The notes under the pieces are model-generated. The model ran no database searches. It worked only from the letters and a program-made list of their open reading frames with translations, and was not told the origin of the DNA. From Flagellatimonas centrodinii (GTDB lineage: Bacteria > Pseudomonadota > Gammaproteobacteria > Nevskiales > Nevskiaceae), in the NCBI RefSeq assembly GCF_016918765.2, contig NZ_CP092104.1, positions 2,418,001 through 2,482,000 of the forward strand: a DNA stretch of 64,000 bases. Reading direction: 5' to 3'. This document shows, piece after piece, positions 63,901 through 64,000 of this stretch. Every line of letters starts with the position of its first letter. Positions within the stretch are counted from its first letter, which is position 1. A program made the position numbers and the translations under genes.

Positions 63901-64000
63901 ATGCGCAGAAAGAAAACAGAGCCTGCCGGCGACCCCGGAACCCGCGACGAGCGCAAGCAGCGCACTCGGCGCGCCCTGATGGATGGCGCGCTGCAGTTGC
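63901..64000 (+). CDS. desT: TetR-family regulator, N-terminal fragment (DesT-like)
   Basis: Only the first 33 codons are in the window. They encode a basic N-terminus then RDERKQRTRRALMDGALQL, the start of a TetR helix-turn-helix domain. Divergence from desCB fits DesT, which senses acyl-CoA saturation in Pseudomonas. A TAAAAT hexamer (63890-63895) lies 5 nt before the ATG. An in-frame ATG at 63841, directly after operator 1, is an alternative start adding 20 residues. Identification as DesT rests on context. Confidence 0.7.
   Translation, partial: MRRKKTEPAGDPGTRDERKQRTRRALMDGALQL

Overview
This 64 kb, GC-rich window is a housekeeping stretch of a gammaproteobacterial chromosome. The evidence is gene content and order: hemA-prfA-prmC-moeB with a divergent TPR lipoprotein; divergent pepA and lptFG; pcnB-folK-(deoxynucleoside kinase)-panBCD; queG / nnr-tsaE-amiC-mutL-miaA-hfq-hflX-hflKC-hisZ-purA; and rnr-rlmB-rpsF-rpsR-rplI-dnaB-alr-radA. 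MutL carries an endonuclease-type motif, as in Pseudomonas. A heptamer repeat resembles ones I recall from Xanthomonadales-like genomes. A Xanthomonadales or Nevskiales relative fits, but this placement is inference. Genes are packed tightly with many 1-4 bp stop/start overlaps. I saw no phage, insertion sequence, CRISPR array or integrase, and no stretch over 300 bases lacks a gene.

Layout. 1-5.7 kb: haem and translation-termination genes, ending in a MoeB-type E1 enzyme and a catalytically dead-looking JAMM protein. 5.8-10.1 kb: proS, a lytic transglycosylase, a zinc-ribbon membrane protein and an exported MsrB/MsrA pair. 10.2-19 kb: tRNA-Thr, fxsA-valS-holC-pepA, then divergent lptFG, an RDD protein and a lipase-like hydrolase. 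19-24.5 kb: poly(A) polymerase, folate and pantothenate genes, a structured panD leader and a 2OG-Fe(II) oxygenase. 24.5-27.5 kb: pgi and a PA2779/PA2778-type pair. 27.4-42.1 kb: tRNA and metabolite-repair genes, cell-wall amidase, mismatch repair, hfq and the HflX/HflKC group, hisZ and purA. 42.2-56.6 kb: an SDR, tRNA-Leu, rnr, an OmpA lipoprotein, rlmB, the ribosomal-protein operon, dnaB-alr, a CHASE2 Ser/Thr kinase-PP2C-FHA operon and radA. 56.6-64 kb: a CorC-type protein, a CcsA-like protein, a metallo-beta-lactamase-fold protein, a DUF47-PiT phosphate pair and a desB-desC operon divergent from a TetR gene that runs off the window.

Most notable signals: (i) panD is preceded by a roughly 140-nt leader with two identical 25-nt hairpin-forming repeats, possibly a tandem pan-type RNA motif; (ii) at least seven genes have a -10-like hexamer exactly 6 nt before the ATG, which predicts leaderless mRNAs; (iii) a JAMM protein downstream of the E1 gene has all its catalytic positions replaced; (iv) Hfq has alanine at the usual Gln41; (v) two related 16-bp palindromes bracket the predicted desCB promoter.
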